DNA of 64,000 bases from Marsupella aquatica (GCA_973895155.1 OZ316900.1:98311-162310), one strand, 5' to 3'; counted from the stretch's first letter, positions 1-12,023 are shown. The notes: generated by a model not told the origin, from the sequence alone. Numbers and translations are program-made.

Positions 1-295
1 GGTTTTCCCGTAGAGAGGAAGGCCAGAAGATGAGCGAGGCATCCTTTTTTTATCGTTGCCCCCGGATTCAGCAGTAGTACTGCTGTCACCAATACTGATG
101 TCATTAGTACTACGTTTACCAGTGCTGTCATCATCAGGTTTTTCATGGGGATCTCATCGTCTCCCTCGGTAGCTCCCATCGAAGTGCGATATACTTGGTG
201 CAACTAATAACCTTTGGGAAAGGTATATTAATTATTATTGGTCCAAAAAAGGGAGAATTGCGTAAGGCCCGGAGGGCTGGTGGTAGCTTTGGATT
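1..295. other. Downstream flank of cob, no gene recognised
   Basis: This is the DNA 3' of the cob stop codon. It contains short CAGTAGTACTG-like and TCATCATC-like runs and a 74-codon plus-strand open frame that begins at 195 and runs antisense into the end of cob. I see no recognisable protein or RNA gene here. Confidence 0.5.
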
Positions 296-3200
296 TCACC
301 ACCGAAGCAAGCCAATAGAAGTGAGAAAGCTTGCTAGGACGCTACGCGCCTCGCAAGCATTAAAATTTTTGATTGATCTGGCTTCACATTTGCCAAGAAT
401 GGGCGTTATAGCAAAATAGAAGAAAAAACCCACTGAAGCAATTTGTCCAATAGTAACATATGGTGCTTCCACGGGTTGACATCCAATCCAACCTAAAAGC
501 AAGCGATCTGCTACAAGCAACCGAAACAATTTTTGGTGAATTGGTCGAAAACTTGAACTACGTACATATGAAGTGTTAATGAAAGGTAGAGCCAATAATG
601 ACACAAAAACTAGTCCTATGGCGGCTACACCCCCTAATTTGTTAGGTATACTTCGAGGAATCGCATAGACTGGTAAGAAATACCATCGAGAGTAAGGGAA
701 TGGGGCCATTTCCGTTCCCAACCCTTCTCACAGAACCGTACGTGAACGTTACCGTTCATACGGCTCCCACCCCCAATCTTTTTCGTTGTAGAATCTAATC
801 ATCGAGAGTCACAGGCCTGCCCTCTTCTTGGTTTCGGGTTCAGAACCACAGATACATCTATATCCTGCAGACTGATATCCCCCGCATGCATCGCCTTGTG
901 GTGCTCCCTGCATAGGGAAATTTGTTTCCGGTTAAGCGCCGCGTGAAGAGCTTCTAGCCCACTGATTCGGTCGCTGCTAGAGTTGACTATCGACAGGGTG
1001 CCCGCTCCACTGCGTTTCAGCGCACGGATATGGTGCATTTCGATCTTACTTTCCAGGCAACCTATAACCGAGCATCTATCTGCCGGGTGCCTAGTGGTGC
1101 GTAAGACCATCAGACAAAGGATTCTCTCCGGGTCTTTGATGCTCTTCACCAAGAATTGTTTCCCCATAACCCTCAGTTCAGTAGGTGTAGGGAAATACAA
1201 CCTTGGGCCCTTCGCCGTTTCCACCTGCAGCTCGTGGGTATATTTGTCTATGACTTTACCCACGCCCTTGGCTTTCATCTTGTGTGATAGAGTATGTAGG
1301 CAGGACCATCTGAGCTGATAGTCTACCACCTTTTTGACCTTGTAGAGGTTATCACAACATCGGTAATAACTTAAGAACCCGTGCGCCACACTTCCGTACC
1401 ATTGCGTGATAGTGACATCGTCTTGGGTCGCGAGGACAGGTACGGAGGTTGGTCTTCCCTTAGCGTTAATTATTCCTCTGGCCCTTAACTTGTCTAGTAT
1501 CCGCGAAAGCGGTGCGTATATCTGTATTCGGAACGCCTGGCGTTGGTTCGTGGGGACATCCTCTGCGTTCCTTTCGGGGCCTGGACCCGTTTCTTTCCGC
1601 TCAACCTCGGACTCCGGGTATAAGAGCTCGTGCACCGATACGACGAATTCGTCGAATTCTCTCACCACTCCCTGTCCATCCCGCTCAATAATATTTGTGA
1701 AGATGTCCCCTTCACCCAATTCAGGTGCCCACCGTAACATGGCGTCCCGACGAATCCCCGATGGCCTTTGTACCTCACTCACAATTTCTCGACAAATTTG
1801 TTCTAGCATTTTCCGCACTTCTTGGTCGGGCTTAATAAGTGTAAGGTTTCTACCAGCCTCCTTCGAGGCCTTCTTGAGGGCGCACACTAGTAACTTCTCT
1901 CCGAGCTTCTTAAGCCCCTTCTCCCATCCATTCGAAAGCTCCGACGCGGCCTTTCGGACGCGGCCCCGATATTTCTTTCCGGCCCGAGTCGCTTTGTCTG
2001 ACCTCACGTGCAATTGACTCGGTTTCGGACCCAAGAGACTCATACCCAAGAAGGTTGCCTTCTCTTCCACTACGTGTCTCAGACGGGTTTTCTCTGGGTT
2101 TATCTCCAGGTGGAGAACGTCTTCGAGGAACCGGGAGACTCGTTCCATGACTTCGCGGGCCAAAGCTTTCGACCCCGAAACTGCCATCAGAATTTCGTCG
2201 GCGTATCGGCACGCGTAGACTCGCACGAATTTAGGGTCCTTGGGATCCGCCGCAAAGGGTATACCCTTCCTTCCGACAATTTTAAGCCGTCCCCCCCTCT
2301 CTCGAAGCGAGGCGGCTGCTGGTCTCATCTTCCTTACCGAGTTTTTCGGGATGTGCAGCAGTCGCTCATATACGGGATTGGCTCGACGATGCCTCGGGTA
2401 GCCCTTTTCGAGTTCCTTTCGGATCCTTAGGATCTCCCTGTCAAGTCTGTCGAGGTATAAATTGGTCAGGATAGGAGATATAACGCTCCCCCGGGGAACC
2501 CCCCCCGTCGGGTCTCCCAATTCGACATCCATAATCTTCGCGTTCCACATCTGGTTCAAGGTACTTTCGAGTCTACTATCTTGAATGGTTTCGCTTAATA
2601 TTGACACTAGTATTTTCTTGTTGATAGTGTCGAAGCATTTCCGAATATCGAATTCAAGCCACCACGATGGGTTCTTCCACCGCATTTTGATCTCCCTCAG
2701 GGCTGAGTGAGTACCCTTGTTCCTTCGGAAGCCATGGGATATATCTTGGAACCTTGGTTCGTAGATAATTTCCAGTACCATCCGGAAAGCCTCCTGTATT
2801 ATCTTGTCTCTCGGGTTCGCTATCGTTGGGGGGAACTTTTCAGCTCCATTCGGTTTCGGTCGTTCGGACCTCAAAATTGGCTCAAACTCGTATGTACCCT
2901 CCCTAAGTTTCCGGCCCGTTTCATGAAACCATTTCGGGCTTATGCCGCCGGGCGAAGCCGCTCGACGAAAGAAGAGCGTGTTGCTCCCTGGACTTACGGT
3001 CATATTCCCCGGGTTGGATTTGATGTTGTTATAGGCCGTAAGTAGCACTTCCGGTTTAGATATAATCTCCCTTACCAGATGGCGATATTTGCCATCGATG
3101 AATTGTTTCTCTACAAGTTGGGCCAGATGTGAAAACTCCAAGGGGTTAAGAGGAACGTCAAGATTCGAATTCTTAATCGATCCACCCATCTGTCCATGGA

Positions 3201-6200
3201 TCGGGTTCGCCTCATCTTGGGCCCGTACCTCATAAAGGCCTAAGGCTTTATTCAAGGCTTCGCTTATCAGTTCCGGGGTTCCCCCCGGCCAATCTTGTTT
3301 CGGTCCCAACCAATCCGAAGCACTCGGTGTGGTCCTCCCTAAGCATTTACCAGTCTGCGAACTTGGCGACGCCGTCTCGTTTGGTCCTTCCTCAGAGGGG
3401 CCCTTTCCTCCCCCGGAATTAGGAGTACTCGCGTGAGTCCGGCAAAACGACGTGACCGCCGGCCCGCCCGGGCGAAGGCGGCAGCCCCTTATAGTAAGAA
3501 GGCGGCTTGGGTTTGTATCAGGAACCACAAAGAGCATTTTCCCATCCAAAGAGCTTGCCCTGGGAAGGAGGTCACTCACTCCCCAGTTTCGGTAGGGATT
3601 AGCCTTAACGCCCTCAAGGCACCGATTTCCGTCGGTAGCGGATATTGCTGGGTCCGAACCGCGCTCCGGCACTATATGAGCCGGGGTTGACATGGGATTT
3701 GCGGGATAGAGTCAAGAGTCCACCCTATACGGCCCCAGGTTTACCCCCGTTAACCGATCCGGGCTACTTAAGTGCTCTCCGAACCGTACAAGATAGTCGC
3801 CCATCACACGGCTCTCTAACCTGACTTTCTTCGGAGCTTCTTCAAACCCGGAAGGTCTATTCAACGCATATTCCTTCTCTTTCGAGCGCCTATTACACGG
3901 TCCTTGGAAGATGGCCTGATTGATAGACTGCGTCAAAGTGAAACTTGCCAAACGGTAACCATCCAGTAAGTATATAGGCTCCTTCCCCGCTGCTTGTTAT
4001 CAAGCGCTTTCCTATTGCTAGGTCCCTTTCGGGTAGGCGGGTAATACGGGCCCTCTGACTTCCTAGGGATAAAAGCGACCCCTAGGACCTCACCGTTGTT
4101 TCCCACACGGCTCGCCCGAAAACCTTCGCTTTCGAACGCCCTGTGCTTAAGATGTCGTTTAGACTCCTGTCCCTAGTAGTATAGGTAATCCGCTCCATCT
4201 TGAACTCTATCCTTCCACACGAGAGAGTAAGTAGAGGCCAAACCATTTGTGACCTGGTTGATATATACCATCAATAGGCATGGAGCGAGCAACGTACGTT
4301 CATGCGCTTCACCATTTGCAGAGCTCAGGTGCCAATGGTTAATTGCTGGTTGACAAGGACCGAAAGAGTCTCCGATTCGCCGGTACAGAACCTCATCTTA
4401 AATACAAGAGAACCGGCTTGCTCCATACTTTTGGGTTACCCCCCCCCGGCCGGCGGGGTAGGAGGTAAATGAAACCCCCTCAACAGAGCTTCTTGCACAT
4501 GCTAAGGTCTCCGTGTTCGTTGCCGAACAAGGATGAGTGCAACGCCTTTGCACAGAAATGGACTTGTGCTTTTTATCGTGCGGGATCTAGACCGGTCGCC
4601 CTATATAGTTGTCGGGATGCCCCAATACATTAGGTGCATAAAAAACAAAAATAGAAAAAAAGATTGCAAAAGCTACCCAACCTACTAAATCTTTTACGTA
4701 AATATAGGGATAAAAAGCTATTTTATCTACGGAGGAATTGATACCCAATGGATTGTTGGAACCATATTGATGCAATGCAGCCAGATGAAGAATACTAGCA
4801 CCTGCTATTACAAAAGGAAGTAAGTAATGGAGGCTAAAAAAACGATTTAAGGTCGCATTGTCTACGGAGAAGCCACCCCAAAGCCAAGTTACTATAGTGT
4901 CCCCCACGACAGGTATTGCGCTAGCTAAGCTTGTAATTACCGTGGCCCCCCAAAAGCTCATTTGACCCCAAGGTAGTACGTATCCTATAAAAGCTGTTAT
5001 AATCATTAATAAATACCGATAGGGTTCTTCCCCCCCCCGGTCAGAACCACACGTGCAAGTTTTCCCGCATGTGGCTCGTCCATGATAACTTATTCAGGTT
5101 TTACCGGCCTTCGCGGCCCGTATAAGCAATATCTCCCATCCGGCGGGGCATTCCGCCGTAATTTTAAATCCTGATTCGGGGTATATTTATTAATTAAGTC
5201 CAAATTAAGGCCGCTTAACGGCTTACCAGCTATTACATTCATCCCCCATTCAGGACCCCCGCCGGGACTGTCTGACAGGGTTGGACTTTTTGACGTAGTA
5301 AGCTTTGTTTAACGGCTCCAAAATAGCCATCCAGCGTGGTGTACGGATTGGATTTTTTGGAACCCGCCGGCCGCCCGTAAGCATCTAGGATGGAGCATCA
5401 TGTCTGCTACATTGGGGCTTTAGGCCCCTCCAGGTCCTGTCCGGGTAGGCCGGCCCAGATGGCAAGGGGGCCGTTCCCTCGGATTCTGGAGTTACTAAGC
5501 ATGTCCGGGACATACGCCTCGGAACCCAGATTTCAGTGGCACGTCTCCTGTAAGTCGTCCTTTTCAGACAGGACGTAACCTGCTATACGCCATCCAGGTT
5601 GGGATTGTAGCTGTTGTAGGGAAGGAAGAATTACAAGACATATTTTTTCCTTTCCCTACCTCATAAGGTACCTTTGTTTATTGCCCTTTCAGTTTCTGGA
5701 GTCCATCGCCAATTCCTACGCTCAAACGCAGCCAACCTCGAGGTTTGCTATTAGTTTGTCTCACACGAAACTCGACCGAAATTCCCAGTAAGCCAGCCTC
5801 TACTCCTACTTCGCTTTATCCGATTCCGCCGTGCTCTCCAGGCGCGGCGGGCGCTCACCCCTCACTACATGGAGGAAGGGGGGTGGTCAGTTACTATCAG
5901 AGAGCCTTTCCGTGTGTTTCCGGCATAGCATTTTATCATCTACAGCCCTTTCCCCCGAGCATTATTTCACTCGTCGGGGCTTCGTCGTATGTTCGACATT
6001 AATTGCCCGGTGTCTCTCTCGGAGTACATTTATGGCTGATCTGTCACCCATACATTCTTGGCCAAAGCTTTGTGCTCTTGGACTTGGTTCCTGCTTCTCT
6101 CTAAGCAGGGTCCTTATAGAGTCTTTTTGGGTGATCCCTAGGTTTCACGTTTGTTCGTTTGCTCGCCGTTTAGGACCATGTACGACTTTTCCTGTTAGTT

Positions 6201-6830
6201 ACAGTTACCTCCGGAGGGTTGTTCGCGCGAGAATATTTCATGGACCCTCTCGCCTTCCGGACCCCCGTGGTTGGGAGGGGGGGCTGTGGCTTGACCCTGT
6301 TGCGTACGAAAATAAAATATTTTTTTTGCCATGCGGCGAAACAACGGATAGGCCCCATGCTTTAGTTCCCTGCGGTCTGGTCCCGCCTCGGGTTAGGAGT
6401 CTTATCCGGGCGATCGCTTTCAACCTTCGCATCTTCGAACGAGACTTCCTAGGCGCACTAAAATTACCACTCCAAGGCACCAAACTAATTCTCTAGGACT
6501 CGCATAACTTCCGTAATATAAACCACGAAAAAAATGGAGATAAACGACGATAAAAAACATACTGGCTCCATTAGCATGCATATAACGAAGCAACCAGCCT
6601 CCTTTCACATCTCTCATGATGTGTTCTACGCTTGAGAAAGCTAAATCCACATGAGGTGTATAATGCATAGCTAAGAAAACACCTGTAAGTATTTGGATAA
6701 CCAAACAAAGACCAGCCAACGAACCAAAACCCCACCAATAACTTATATTGCTCGGAGTTGGATAATCTATCAAATGATTGTTGAGTGTAGAAAATATAGG
6801 TTGTTTAAGAATCGAGAGTCGTCTTGCCAT
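296..6830 (-). CDS. cob: Apocytochrome b (cob), four exons
   Basis: Cytochrome b is the membrane core of respiratory complex III and carries the two hemes and quinone sites in the inner mitochondrial membrane. The exons on the minus strand are 6459-6830 (372 nt), 4602-5012 (411 nt), 3665-3705 (41 nt) and 296-686 (391 nt). Joined they give 1215 nt, or 404 amino acids, a normal length. Exon 1 starts [10 protein letters not shown] and includes [14 protein letters not shown]; exon 2 has the [19 protein letters not shown] stretch; exon 3 encodes the STPAHIVPE loop (the PEWY region is split by an intron); exon 4 carries the C-terminal helices and [15 protein letters not shown]. The exon phases place the introns exactly at nucleotides 372, 783 and 824. 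C-to-U editing is expected: exon 4 has CGG and CGC (Arg) where the family has Trp and Cys ([12 protein letters not shown]), and Pro for Leu in [10 protein letters not shown]. The gene is last in the minus-strand series, after nad1 and a 6 kb spacer. Confidence 0.96.
687..3664 (-). mobile_element. ORF-bearing group II intron cobi824
   Basis: This group II intron interrupts codon 275 of cob. Domain V is clear on the minus strand near 730-765 (GAGCCGTATGAACGG... pairing with ...CACGTACGGTTC). The intron holds a long reverse transcriptase/maturase frame that is continuous with exon 3. The 5' end reads GCGCG rather than GTGCG, and to keep the cob frame (GA|A, Glu) the 3' end must be ...CTCG rather than the usual AY. 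The exon junctions are fixed by the protein, so these odd ends are probably real, but the cDNA would decide. Confidence 0.9.
799..3664 (-). CDS. Group II intron reverse transcriptase/maturase with HNH endonuclease domain (cobi824 ORF)
   Basis: The frame is open from cob exon 3 into the intron, giving 964 codons if counted from the exon ATG at 3693; there is no separate obvious start, so it is probably translated as an exon 3 fusion and processed. Domains in order, in residues of the 964-aa frame: an N-terminal extension; reverse transcriptase at about 250-560, with motif [11 protein letters not shown] near 347-356, the [17 protein letters not shown] motif near 400, and the catalytic box RYADE near 497; a maturase X domain ([14 protein letters not shown]... 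[14 protein letters not shown]); and a C-terminal HNH zinc region with CSVIGC, MHHI and LCREHH at about 873-930. Such proteins help splice their own intron and can drive retrohoming. The YADD box reads YADE here, so reverse transcription may be impaired while splicing help may remain. The whole frame is intact, with no stop. Confidence 0.88.
3706..4601 (-). other. Group II intron cobi783
   Basis: An 896-nt intron between cob exons 2 and 3. It starts GGGCGACCGG and ends ...CTCTAT. Domain V lies near 3787-3822 on the minus strand (GAGCCGTGTGATGGGCGACT... ...GTACGGTTC) and is followed by a short domain VI. No protein is encoded. Its start, its domain I segment near 4145-4200 and its end closely match cox2i250, nad4Li283 and nad3i140, so these four are copies of one intron type. 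Confidence 0.9.
5013..6458 (-). other. Group II intron cobi372
   Basis: A 1446-nt intron after codon 124 of cob. It begins with the canonical GTGCGCC and ends GGTAT. Domain V is near 5045-5085 (GAGCCACATGCGGG... ...CACGTGTGGTTC). Domain VI is very short and holds a run of C on the plus strand (5031-5039). The plus-strand open frames inside (for example 5831-6496) have no recognisable maturase motif and look like chance. Confidence 0.9.
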
Positions 6831-7042
6831 AAATTTCGTGCCTTTTTCCTTTTCGCGGATCATGGAAACTTTGTGTTCTTCATGATTGACGTCATACATC
6901 ATGGGCAGGATTGACCCATCGGGGCCTTAGGTTGAAAAAAATAGATATATATTTTTTTTTTCGTTCTATAACGCCAACTTGAGCCAGCATCGACGGAGTC
7001 CATAAAGCAAATAAAGAGAATTCTTTGGCGATGATGTGCATT

Positions 7043-7234
7043 TCACCTTCTCTTGTCGGACAGTCCCCAGACCTTCGAATCGTAGTCGGAATCAATACAA
7101 AAATCTACGCGGTCTAATTCACAAATCTTTTCTCCTTTACAAGTGTCCATTAGATAATGCAAAACGTTGTTGTTACCCGGTTCTATTATTCGATCAATGC
7201 AATCAGCGCTGCCCTTAACTATATAAGGACTCCT
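7043..7234 (-). pseudogene. Decayed open frame, origin unknown
   Basis: The minus strand is open for 64 codons with no usable start. The sense composition is protein-like: it includes KGSADCIDRIIEPGNNN and GEKICELDRVDFCIDSDYDS. I do not recognise the family. It lies in spacer DNA next to cob exon 1 and has no promoter or partner gene visible. I infer a fragment of a foreign or plasmid-borne gene, but chance cannot be excluded at this length. Confidence 0.3.
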
Positions 7235-7945
7235 TCAACTCGGTAAAGCGGTGTATCAGGGACAAGTACCTAAGAACCCCCCCCCCCCCCCGATCTATGC
7301 TTCCCATCTCCAGTCCAGTTTGAGCTCCTAGCGAAAGCGTACCTAAGGTTCTAGTAGAAGTGCCATGATCCCCGCCCGGAGTTCCTATGTCACTTCCACA
7401 AAGTCTCTGGGCGTTCCCAAGGGAAAACTAGAGGCCTATGTAACAGATCTCAAGAACGTGGTAAGGGAAGATCCAGGTCCTTAGTATCTTCAAAGGTTAG
7501 AGGTCAAGGCTATCTCCTCCCCTGACCTATAAATTATATATCTATATATATATAGATATATATATATATATAGATATATCTAGATATCTATTGCAGCTCA
7601 TCGTCTCTCTCGAATAAGAAAAATACTAGCTCATTCTATTTTGGAAGATAGGCGGAGAAAGAATAAACATGAATTTAATAGTCTCTCCTATAAATAATAT
7701 AAAATAATAGAATCTATTTGATTTATGCATTTTCTCCGTTATACACAAATATATAATATGTATATATTTGAATTTCTCTTACTTATTAATCCATTCTATT
7801 TATTCCAATTCAATTGATTAACCAATTATATGGAATTCTTCCATATCCCATATAGATTCCTATTATATATTCCTCTCCCGACCCTTTAATTACATATTAA
7901 TTAAGGGGTATTCCTTTCCGTATTATACTACAGATCCCCAACAGG

Positions 7946-8101
7946 TTTAGTCATATTAGCTAAATATGCGTCATTTAGCGAAGGTGTCATTAGCGATGAG
8001 GCTTATAGAATATTAATTACATATATTTATCTACAAATCCTAGGGATTTAGCCATATTAGCGAAATTTAGTCATTTAGCAATGCTTCCTTCATGTTAGCG
8101 G
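7946..8101. repeat. Imperfect direct repeat with TTAGC motifs
   Basis: Two related blocks of about 50 bases start at 7946 (TTTAGTCATATTAGCTAAAT) and 8047 (TTTAGCCATATTAGCGAAAT), each followed by TCATTTAGC and a further TTAGCG. The spacing between starts is 101 bases. The function is unknown; it looks like a decayed tandem duplication. Confidence 0.6.
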
Positions 8102-8659
8102 GGAGATTTCGGGTACTATATCTATCGTAAGCAATTTTATGGCGGGCTGGGATAGCTTGGCTCTTTCTAAATCTGATTGGAAATAACTTCTGTCATTATT
8201 TGTTCGCGGTCGTCCACTAGGTCATTACTTAATTTCTTGCCCGAAACGACGCAGCGTTTGATTAGTAAGGATTTGGGGCCGGGTGGCAGGAGGCAATAGA
8301 GGTCATCATTTTTTTTTTTCACGTAAAGCGAAGTGCTAAATCCATGGGCTGCTATATCCGGCATCCATACGAGAAAGATTCGGATTCTCGCTCCAAACCT
8401 CGCTGAAACGAAGCCCGGTGATTCTTGGCGTAGTTACTGTTACCTATTTATTCTTTTTAATGCCGCATTCCCAAATTCGATAAATTTACGTTTTATATGT
8501 ATATATCGGATTCCCCCTCCGCCAAGCCTCACATAAATCGGATCGTTAGCGCGGAGCCGCGGTCGATTCGTTTTTATTATCCCTTTTTATATATAAAAAT
8601 CCGACAGGAGCTTGAAAAAAAAAATGCAGCGGGTCATTGTATAGCTGTAAAGGATTCGG

Positions 8660-9206
8660 GAGGACATGAGTACCGGCGGCCAAGGGTAGGGAAACGGATA
8701 TCTACACTGTCGCGCCTGGCCCAAAGGTCGCTTCGGCGTCAATAGCTTTTTCAGCAGGCAGTAAAAGCTCTTGACTTGAATGTTTACTCGATACGGGTGT
8801 CTGCAAGTGCGATACGATGAAGCTCTGCCAGTTTGCTGCCCTAGCGCCGTTACGTGCCGCGCGTGCAATATCCAACTCTGCCCGTGTATTCTCAAGCACA
8901 TTATGATAACTTGTCCCCGCCGTCGTGTGCTTGGGCGGGTTCATTTTAAGCTCCAATGCCACACCATATTCGCCAAATTCTGTTTTCCCCCAGCGCCACC
9001 ATTTTTGACTTCTGAATTTATCCGTTCGCGTCCGCGATCGTCTTAGTGGTTGCAATGCCGCCAACCGCCGTCCCTACAGCCACAACTGTCGCTAGTCTGC
9101 CCGTACCCGTAGCGGCTGGCAATGTTTCCGGGGCATGTTTGGGCGCTGCGTTTGCTAGCCCACAGTTCCTCCCCATGTTACGTTTGGGTATTCGGTTGCC
9201 ATTCAA
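8660..9206 (-). pseudogene. Decayed Ala/Gly-rich reading frame
   Basis: Two overlapping minus-strand frames (9018-9206 and 8702-9064) together look like one frameshifted polypeptide. The first has a glycine/alanine/valine-rich hydrophobic stretch (ATVVAVGTAVGGIATTK). The second has a helical, alanine- and arginine-rich stretch (ENTRAELDIARAARNGARAA). I do not recognise the family. It directly follows the frame at 9219-9519 on the same strand, so both may derive from one foreign gene block. Confidence 0.3.
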
Positions 9207-9218
9207 ATCCGAACGATT

Positions 9219-9519
9219 TTAGGGGGTGCGGTTGGCATCGTTCAACCCGCCTGCGCCCCAAGAATCCTTATAAGCTATATAAAATTGGAGTCGATTATCA
9301 TTCACAATTTTATACCCGAGTCTTATATAGTAAACTGATGCTATATATATAAATAACTCCATCTCGTTCCCCGGGTTCACCAAATAAAGACGTAATGGCA
9401 TATGCTATCAGAGAAACGAGTAGAAATCTACCGTAATAGTTGTCCCGTAACCATTCCTGCAGACGAAGGCAATAATAATATAAATAGTATTGGACGAATC
9501 TAGTTTTGCGAAAGGACAA
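9219..9519 (-). pseudogene. Decayed membrane-protein-like frame, copy A
   Basis: Two overlapping minus-strand frames form one frameshifted product with a hydrophobic stretch (GRFLLVSLIAYAITSLF) followed in the next frame by VNPGNEMELFIYIASVYYIR and KIVNDNRLQFY. The same order of segments is found on the plus strand at 59340-59613 (YYIRLRHHVVNDDQLEFY), with matching nucleotides as well. Two decayed copies of one gene in one genome suggest repeated insertion of the same element. The family is unknown to me. Confidence 0.45.
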
Positions 9520-10365
9520 AAAGGCGGAATCCGTGTTTGTTTACCCAGTGATCTATTAAATATAAAACCATGCTTGCCGTGACCGGGCTATGAAATAGGG
9601 ATGGGCCAGGGGATTAGCTTGGGCGATATAACCGGAATGAGTAACCGGATAAGAAGGTACAAATTCATATAGTAAACTCCCTCTTTTGGCTTTCATTTAA
9701 AACTAAAATATAAACTTTTGTCGAGATTACTGAAAATTGACTTAAAGTGCTGGAGGGCTTGTAACCCTGATTCATTCAGGGGCAGCCTCCTCCAGCTGGC
9801 TACATGCCTTAGGCCGGCTAGGGCTACAAACAGCAGGCCTAAGGCCCAAGGCCGAAGCCGAAGGCCGGCATTTCGGGGGGTAACTCGTCGAGTCGGCCAG
9901 GGAACCCAGCCGAATCAGTATTTCCGAAGGACTTTCCCGGCCATTTCGAATGCCCCCCCCCCCTGGCCCCAAGCCCAACATATTACCCATTAGTCACCTT
10001 TGGCTGGTTCATGCCTCGGGCCGACGGGGCCATTACAAAAGAATCGAACAGGGTAGTAAGAATCGTGGAAAAAACAGAATGCATAGTCTACTTCACCAAA
10101 TTAGGTAAAAAGCCAACACCCCAATCCCGTTTTTTTTTTGCGAGTTTTCCCCTACAAAATTACTAATATTTTAGAAATCTTTCCATAAATATGAGCAATT
10201 TCCAATTAGTGAGCCATGTTTTTTGAGTCTCAGAGCCCCACTCCGGCCCTAGTTCCTTGGGAATATCTCCGACCGATGACACCTCAAAAAATATCCTATC
10301 CAAAAGTCCTGATGTTTTCGCAGGATCTCCGTAAATCGACAAGCTTTTTTCTATATATCCGCTTT

Positions 10366-10587
10366 CTATTCCGAAAGCCGTGAGCCGGCAGCGCCACCAA
10401 TTTGACGAAATTGATGAAACCTCTTTTCCAGATTTTTGATCAACCAGGATTTATGTGGAATTGGCAGTATCAACCAAGTGGTTCCAGAGAAAAAACAAGA
10501 GCTCCTTCCATCATGGTAATCCGCTATTAGTTTATAAATCTTTTCCTTGGCATAAGTAGAATTAGGATCTTCATTCATAAGTAACAT
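10366..10587 (-). pseudogene. Short hypothetical open frame, unrecognised
   Basis: A 73-codon minus-strand frame starting MLLMNEDPNSTYAKEKIY and containing FFSGTTWLILPIPHKSWL. Composition is protein-like, but it matches no mitochondrial family I know. It lies alone in spacer DNA. It may be a fragment of a larger foreign gene or chance. Confidence 0.25.
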
Positions 10588-12023
10588 TACGCGATAGAAA
10601 ACTCAATTAAATTCTGGTATTCTTGCCTCGTAGTTTGCTTTCTCGAACGACTCGTTCACGCTGTTTATAATATACTAATGCGATTAAAGGCTGGTTACGG
10701 GCGCAACCAAACGAAATAAACACTCTTTATTTCTATATTTAAGTTTTTCATCTTGGCCCGGAATGCACTGTTCTTGCCTATGTTTTTCGGAAAGCACGTC
10801 AGGCCAGCGTGTCTTCTTCCAGGAGCGTAATAACGATCCGGCTTGAGATGCTGACAAGATCCATTGAGCTGACACGGCCTGCTTCTCACGGCGTCCCTCA
10901 AAGATTCATGCTATCTCACAATGAAATATGCGCTTAAAACCCATTTTTGGGTGGTTGAGATTAAGGATAACCCGTAATATAGGAGTAGAACTGTGATAAT
11001 TTTTCAAACAAATGATTCCCCATTTCGAGTCCCACCAATCCAGTGCCCGTTGCAGTCAGGGTGTTTTATATTCGGCCACAATCACCTGGATTCTTTCGAC
11101 AAAGACCGATCCGAAAATTTGCGAACTTGGAGCAAATAGAAGTAAAAAATTACAAGTGACCAAAAATTAACCTAAGAAAATATAGGAGGCTGTCATGATA
11201 TCGATGGTTTCTGGATGCTCCGAAATTTGCGACAAAAATTGAACGGAATTCCCGATTTCCTCATATGGAGAGGGAATCATGTAGGGACAGTAGCATCATT
11301 AGTCGGTCTAGCCCGTCTTTGTAGTATTGCCAGATATTCCTCACGTCGGGACGCTATTTATTAGAGCCATAGTCTCGTCATGATGGTTTTGTAATGGCTG
11401 ATTATCGCTATTAATTCGGGCCATTTCCAAGCGTCTCGGGCTTGCTGGTGTTGCCCCTCCGGTTCATAGTTGCTAACCCCTTCCCTAGAGCAAGACCAGT
11501 CCATGCGACTGACTAATGATCTTCCTGCAGTAGGTACATTCCGAGTACGGGCTCGCAGTGCATGGCAGTCCGAACCAAATTACAATCGAGAAGAAGGCGG
11601 CGCCGTGTAGGGTCGTATTAAACACGTCGGTTAGTCGCTCTATAGATACCAGTAAAGCTGACCAACTAATATTTCCATTTCAACTATTGTTTTGGGCCTC
11701 GTACGTACCCTGTTATCGTCAGCCCCCCGGTCTAAGCCAGGAGCCAGTTATAAAGGGGTACCGCCCCTCCCCCCTCCGTTGGGTTGTGGTACATCCCGGA
11801 CAGGAGCTAAAGCGGATTCAGAATGAGCGCGTTTACGCTCAGATTCAGTCAACTCGCTACTTTCAGCAGAAGACTACTTTCCGCCGCGTCCTGCATACAG
11901 TGTGCGAGCCGTAGTGAGAGGCGCATATAAACCACTAATCAAACATCGAATAATTGGGAAAATCCAAGCAAGTAGGATTGCGTATAGAAAACTCAGCAGT
12001 AGTATTTACCCAATTCAAATTAA

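Larger units (their letters stand above)
6831..12023. other. Five-kilobase spacer with decayed open frames and AT-rich tracts
   Basis: No intact conserved gene is visible in this spacer between nad1 and cob. It holds a poly-C run (about 7268-7283), an AT-rich palindromic block (7530-7590), an imperfect direct repeat (7946 and 8047), and several stop-bounded stretches with protein-like composition, which are listed separately. Sequence style is unlike the core genes: dinucleotide AT runs, GC-rich patches and mixed codon use. Confidence 0.6.

Noticed and set aside
1406-2430. Plus-strand frames inside cobi824
   Set aside because: They are antisense shadows of the maturase frame.
6892-7095. Minus-strand frame of 67 codons just upstream of cob
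   Set aside because: The composition is mixed, it overlaps the better relict frame at 7043-7234, and it has no family match.
7946-8101. Possible CRISPR-like array from repeated TTAGC units
   Set aside because: There are only two imperfect units, no regular spacers, no cas genes, and the setting is a mitochondrial genome.
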